From Siphonodentalium dalli (Eukaryota > Mollusca > Scaphopoda > Gadilida > Siphonodentaliidae): 64,000 bases of DNA. The stretch is taken from the NCBI GenBank assembly GCA_032622095.1, contig CP136064.1, positions 45,769,573-45,833,572 on the forward strand, written 5' to 3'. The translations under genes and the position numbers were made by a program. The notes under the pieces were generated by a model, which saw only the letters and a program-made list of their open reading frames with translations, was not told the DNA's origin and ran no database searches. Position 1 is the first letter of the stretch, and every line of letters starts with the position of its first letter. Shown piece by piece: positions 62,301-64,000 of the stretch.

Positions 62301-62728
62301 AAGATAATGCATTGGCACATGATATATAATGCTGCACCAGTGCAACTCCCGTCATGAAAGTGTTAAACTTTTTGAAAAATAATTGATGAGGTTGACCAGT
62401 TTTGCAAAGCGCAATGCTATACCAGTTATTTTAATCCCTGTATCAATGTAAATATCAAATATCAAACAAATCAGTTGATAATTTGAAATTATCATGCTGA
62501 AAATTATCTTATTTTTTACTTAGGGCTATTACTCTTGGAAGAAAGTGTTGAAAATCACTGTGAGAAAAGAATAATCATTAATAAATCAAAATATGCATGT
62601 TAAAAAAGAGGCGACCCAATTTAAAACTACATACTATGGCCCCCTTCATAGTAACTGTGAGCTCGTGGTTCATAGATACACAGGTAGATGATATCCTGAA
62701 GAATGCTGAAGATGTTTAGTACCATAAA
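43222..62728 (-). CDS. AGTRAP: AGTRAP, angiotensin II receptor-associated protein homologue (partial)
   Basis: AGTRAP is a small multi-pass membrane protein of the ER, Golgi and vesicles. In vertebrates it binds the AT1 receptor tail and promotes its internalisation; its role in molluscs is unknown. Three exons are seen: 62728-62635, 49787-49655 and 43346-43222. They encode FMVLNIFSILQDIIYLCIYE, then CIVNLLIKPVTCFLLFRIYQ plus ERGG, then a proline-rich cytosolic tail ending PPIGGYQ. These align with human MFLGGLLATIFLDIVHISIFYP, ILSLLLKPLSCCFVYHMYRERGG and a tail ending RGY. Visible length is ~116 residues of an expected ~160-175. The first exon(s), with the first membrane segments, were not found and may lie right of the window. 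The junction between the first two exons is unresolved. Confidence 0.85.
43403..43502. mobile_element. Family D MITE fragment
   Basis: The left half (tactgaatggattctcccat... ttcaggaaatataagc) is cut off where the family C element begins at 43503. Confidence 0.7.
43503..43738. mobile_element. Family C MITE, right end lost
   Basis: Starts TTAACCCTTCCATGACTGGA. Both hairpins are present; it stops after aatgctgcacaccag without the terminal GGGTTAA. Confidence 0.8.
44127..44298. mobile_element. Family G MITE, short form
   Basis: TTAACCCTTTGAGTGCCAGG to CTGGCACTCAAATGGTTAA, with a single shared-module hairpin (about 44180-44254) flanked by caaaaatcgacc. Confidence 0.85.
44381..44440. repeat. 27-bp tandem duplication
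   Basis: Two copies of gtgtaaattaatgaggtatc followed by ttattaaa. Confidence 0.8.
44505..44756. repeat. Dispersed repeat (catctagaggtcacc family)
   Basis: Shares gccatctagaggtcaccctg, gatcaatatgaagcttggtg and gggatgtg...tggcctg words with 47600-47800 and 51700-51870. Confidence 0.5.
44757..45680 (+). mobile_element. Pearl-like element (cgatcacgatcgg head)
   Basis: The head gagaggccgatcacgatcgg is followed by gttta acccataccttggcg. A core unit carries ggtcataactcctttaaa and aacccatattcaaactcg, then a gacagacagacag tract. The end is atgtgtaccatactatggta and cacataaaaa. The same head and tail bracket 54027-55040 and 58488-61630. Confidence 0.65.
46118..46236. repeat. 61-bp tandem duplication
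   Basis: Two units of aacttcatggtattgtaact with gtgtgagaagacacaagaga, and the start of a third. Confidence 0.85.
46331..47478 (+). mobile_element. Pearl-like array with 291-bp higher-order units
   Basis: gggccataactcc starts recur near 46331, 46622, 46913 and 47205 (291-292 bases apart). Each unit is a pair of diverged ~146-bp monomers (the second starts gggccataactcaaaatat). The array ends in a (GACA)n(GGAC)n tract at 47345-47400 and the tail tgtttaccatactatggtat, taaacataaaaa. No cgatcacgatcgg head was seen, so the 5' end is missing or diverged. Confidence 0.75.
47600..47800. repeat. Dispersed repeat (catctagaggtcacc family)
   Basis: Contains cccatctagaggtcaccatg and gaagatccataag, a relative of the segment at 44505. 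Confidence 0.45.
48063..48205 (-). pseudogene. Decayed copy of the AGTRAP 49655 exon end
   Basis: On + the copy reads catgaaatcacactgg, ttcaacctttgtcct; the real exon reads catgaaatcaccctgg, gttccacctctctcct. It is preceded by ttcaccccctggagcaga against the donor-exon border ctcaccccacggagctgc. On - it has an in-frame stop after VEPV and an indel. It lies ~1.5 kb from the exon, with MITEs between. Confidence 0.7.
48210..49015. mobile_element. Inverted-end element around a family B copy
   Basis: The left end gtcaggcacatcctgaattc and the right end gaatttgtgatgtgcctgac are inverted, each continuing with tatagt-rich sequence. The family B element 48283-48943 occupies most of the interior. Confidence 0.6.
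48283..48943. mobile_element. Family B element with an extra hairpin
   Basis: GTGACCCGCC to GGCGGGTCAC, with ATAT on both sides. It has three shared-module hairpins instead of two, because the centre (ccctgcagggagcccc through gaatgcatt) is duplicated. Confidence 0.88.
49025..49482. mobile_element. Family B element
   Basis: GTGACCCGCC to GGCGGGTCAC with two hairpins and a centre in the opposite orientation to 35247. The flanks AAAA and ATAT do not match. Confidence 0.87.
49487..49648. repeat. ~42-bp tandem repeat derived from the AGTRAP exon-donor border
   Basis: Units begin ctcaccccatagag, ctcaccccacagaa and cacacccacgaagt and lead into the true border ctcaccccacggag at 49650. Each is followed by an ata-rich segment ending gtgta or similar. 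Confidence 0.65.
49655..49787 (-). CDS. AGTRAP: AGTRAP exon (NLLIKPVTC...YQERGG)
   Basis: Acceptor accttaacag, donor gtgagt, 133 nt, phase 0 to 1. It encodes RISMCIVNLLIKPVTCFLLF, RIYQERGGTQGDFMPQIPG and LAAPW. The hydrophobic stretch is the last membrane segment and YQERGG marks its cytosolic edge, as in human YRERGG. Confidence 0.9.
50016..50066. mobile_element. Family T MITE, left-end fragment
   Basis: agtaatgccctaaataatcg, then ccacagcagaattatgggta, and nothing further. Confidence 0.75.
50181..50645. mobile_element. Family H MITE, two-palindrome form
   Basis: caagtctgagtttagtgtg to cactaaactcaggcttg. Left and right palindromes and the unique middle (cttaggcctcatcttctctg... cccatagcagatgaggcc) are all present. 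The flanks do not match well. Confidence 0.85.
51070..51127. mobile_element. Family T MITE fragment
   Basis: tacagttatgccctaaataa joined to gagagctttccgatgaatgg: both the left end and part of the centre remain. Confidence 0.7.
51222..51622. mobile_element. Family F MITE
   Basis: TTAACCCTTTACCCAACA to TTGTTGGGTAAAGGGTTAA, inverted relative to the copy at 30174. It has two hairpins. Confidence 0.88.
51700..52320. repeat. Dispersed repeats including a pearl-like core unit
   Basis: 51700-51870 belongs to the catctagagg family. 52140-52320 is one core unit (aaggaccataactccagatc, aaacccatattcgaacttg, gttatcgcaccatg) related to the array at 46331. Confidence 0.5.
52603..52915. mobile_element. Second copy of the 30845 foldback-bearing repeat
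   Basis: ttattatccatcccttaact, then three gtcatattgga units at 52673-52727, and the right arm ccaacctggactcctacaag to acattgtataataacttta. The left arm is mostly lost. Confidence 0.7.
53089..53519. mobile_element. Family H MITE, two-palindrome form
   Basis: cagacctgaaaatatggtg to ccacaatttgaggcctg, the same end variant as 39514. The flanks TAGATAAC and TATCTAAA agree at 5 of 8. Confidence 0.82.
53603..53844. mobile_element. Family D MITE
   Basis: TTAACTATTTCTATACTAAA to TTCAGTATAGAAAGGGTTAA, with part of the central hairpin deleted. Confidence 0.82.
54027..55040 (+). mobile_element. Pearl-like element with a family C fragment inside
   Basis: Head gagaggccgatcacgatcgg at about 54031. One core unit (gggccataactcagtt, aacccatattcgaactca) lies near 54806, then gacagacagacggacgg and the tail tgtttaccataccatggtat, taaacataaaaa. 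A family C tail fragment lies at 54185-54255. Confidence 0.65.
55041..55366. other. no gene recognised
   Basis: Holds a CRE-like TGACGTCA at 55258-55265, with no gene start nearby to give it meaning. Confidence 0.35.
55367..55506. repeat. 140-bp foldback
   Basis: Arms tctcacactcgtcctatttt... and ...aaatagaaactcatgtgaga pair imperfectly around tcggtaaacctcgg. Inner blocks aatttatcaacc and ggttgataaatt pair perfectly. Confidence 0.75.
55507..57225. other. AGTRAP intron, no gene recognised
   Basis: 56100-56180 and 56625-56655 repeat ttggcaaa and its complement several times, as does 42675-42740. No AGTRAP exon was found here. Confidence 0.4.
57226..57624. mobile_element. Family F MITE
   Basis: TTAACCCTTTACCCAACA on the left. 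The right end reads GTTGGGTAAAGGGTTTG, so the terminal TTAA is mutated. Two hairpins. Confidence 0.86.
57825..57942. repeat. ~56-bp tandem duplication
   Basis: Two units of gacatacagacac with atattattatataa-like sequence and tccattg. Confidence 0.7.
58255..58487. mobile_element. Family H MITE, first part of a split copy
   Basis: caggcctcagaatgaggtcc, then the palindrome and the unique middle as far as gagaaactaaactaaa. The remainder appears at 61631. Confidence 0.78.
60840..61320. repeat. Cluster of atgtggct words
   Basis: atgtggct, gtggctagccac and ttagccacata recur at least ten times over ~480 bases on both strands, without a fixed period. Two copies are the palindrome gtggctagccac. Confidence 0.5.
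61315..61521. mobile_element. Family T MITE
   Basis: ccataatgccctaattaatc to agggcattactgta. It is near-palindromic; the right arm lacks cgactaaat. Confidence 0.88.
61631..61764. mobile_element. Family H MITE, second part of a split copy
   Basis: agaaactttctaaagaagtt, then aaaacttgttaatttgataa and gatgaggcctataagcagaa, continuing the middle where 58487 stops (compare 39740-39860). It breaks off inside the right palindrome. Confidence 0.75.
62106..62366. mobile_element. Family C MITE
   Basis: TTAACCCTTCCATGATGGGA to CATGAAAGTGTTAA. Two hairpins are joined by ttattgaccttgaccttgtg. Confidence 0.87.
62635..62728 (-). CDS. AGTRAP: AGTRAP exon (IFSILQDIIYLCIYEP)
   Basis: Acceptor ttttcatttcag, proposed donor gtatgt, 94 nt. 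It encodes FMVLNIFSILQDIIYLCIYE and PRAHSYYEGGH, ending in phase 1. It matches human MFLGGLLATIFLDIVHISIFYPRVS, a middle membrane segment. Its end phase does not fit the next recognised exon (phase 0), so a mini-exon or another donor is needed. Confidence 0.82.
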
Positions 62729-64000
62729 CTGAAATGAAAAAACAAGATGATAACAGTACAATTAAAGACACTGACAAATCTCCAACCCCTTACCCTTTTT
62801 AAACAAGACAACCAGATCACAGTTCTAAGTTCACAAAATTCCTTTTGCACGTCTCTCTTAGGTTGAAATTTTACAACTGGTACTTCAAGCTCTCGAACTG
62901 ATATCCCCCATAAAGTTAAAATTTGTAGCCATTTCAGTCCAACAGTTTATCCCCCACCCACATTGCCCCCCCCCCCAGGCAGCTTAGAAATCATTAGGAA
63001 TCTATATATTATTATACCAGTACCAAACAGCATACATGTAGATACAGGTGGGTGGGGGAGAGTTAAATCTCTTATCTCTGCCCCTATTTGAACAAATGTG
63101 AATCCACATCTATGAGATCCATTCATCCAGTAATTTCAAATGGTAGATTTAAAAAGTTGAAGTGAATTGATTTTCCTCAAAAGTTTCCTAAAAACACCCC
63201 ATTTGAACCAATCTGAATCCCAGTCACTCAGGGACCCCCATATCAAATATAAGCTAAATAGGCCCGATGGTTCTTGAGAAGAAATTGTTTTAAGAATTAC
63301 TATCAAGAGAAAGAGTTATGGTCCTGGTTTCGCAGCTATTTAACCTGGTGAACTTATTTGAGCAAATCTGAATGTGAGTCACTAGGCCAGGCTAGGGAAC
63401 ATCCACACCAAAATATATAAACCCCTTATATGTATCTTGAGAAGAAAACAATTTTTGATGGATGGATGGAAAGACATCCCGACAGACAGAGTGATCGGAG
63501 GACAGCCTGACAGACAGACAAATTCAATCCAATATACCCCCCCCCCCCAATTTTCTTTGCAAAATCAGGGTATAATCGGCTGAATTCTGGTCTCAGGTCT
63601 AGACCACCCTAATAATCATGGTGTTCCATGTCAGGACTCGGTTTCGCGAAACCACCTGGTCGCAATCTGGGATCGGCGCATTGTTGTACAATCAACGACA
63701 ATCAATGACAATCTATGGACAAAAGCGTGCCGAGCGCTGCATCGAGATTGGTGTGTTGGTGTCTCCAAACCTGAGCATGTGAAAGCGGCTTATATCCGTG
63801 TTGTATAGCGGTATCTGTATGCCGTCGCCGTTCGACAGGGATCACGGGGCAGGGTTGGTGCGGATTTCTCACCCCCTATGCGGATGTCACGACGTTGTCA
63901 GTTTTACGGGAGGAGGAAAGTCTACCAGAGAGTAAATTTCACCGAGAAACACTCCGCTGTGTGTAGAAATAGCGACACCGGAAAGGGACCGACAAACTTG
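62729..64000. other. no gene recognised; repeat remnants and a G+C-richer end
   Basis: 63030-63560 resembles a decayed pearl-like element (gagttatggtcctggtttcg, gacagacag tracts, a C run at 63537-63548). 63590-64000 is richer in G+C, has no copy elsewhere in the window, and no convincing frame on either strand. A promoter or 5' UTR is possible. Confidence 0.4.

Noticed and set aside
63590-64000. First exon of AGTRAP
   Set aside because: The - strand translation gives no match to the N-terminal membrane segments (VNLK...HWLLTTWG-like) and has stops in all frames.

Overview
The window is animal nuclear DNA, most likely from a bivalve mollusc. It has spliced genes with GT-AG introns, low gene density and a very heavy load of small transposons. 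Several elements have the layout of bivalve 'pearl' elements: ~150-190 bp core tandem repeats next to a GTCC/GACA/GGAC microsatellite. The species cannot be named from sequence alone.

Two conserved genes are recognisable, pointing tail to tail. On the + strand, ten exons from 2439 to 20359 encode the C-terminal 403 residues of PEX5, the peroxisomal PTS1 import receptor. All phases fit and the exon lengths sum to 404 codons including the stop. Its N-terminal exons must lie left of the window. On the - strand, three exons (62728-62635, 49787-49655, 43346-43222) encode most of AGTRAP, a small multi-pass membrane protein. Its first exon(s) lie to the right or were not found, and one splice junction is unresolved. 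At the left edge (1-1825, - strand) is a frameshifted hAT-transposase-like gene with a zinc finger.

Almost everything else is repeats. Named by letter here: (H) foldback MITEs with hAT-type 8-bp target duplications; (C, D, F, G, K) piggyBac-like MITEs with TTAACCC...GGGTTAA ends; (B) elements ending GTGACCCGCC with 4-bp duplications; (T) near-perfect palindromic Tc1/mariner-like MITEs; (P) pearl-like elements; plus a tRNA-derived SINE, a possible Helitron and other foldbacks. A 2.9-kb minisatellite with a 48-bp unit (25176-28100) lies between the two genes and is open in frame on both strands only because its unit is a multiple of three.

The most interesting signals are: one hairpin module carried inside four MITE families with unrelated ends (B, C, F, G), with at least one visible chimera; decayed copies of exon ends with their splice donors inside introns of both PEX5 and AGTRAP; repeat elements ending within a few tens of bases of several PEX5 splice acceptors; and readable nesting (MITE in MITE, MITE in SINE, and a 3.1-kb element apparently splitting a MITE).
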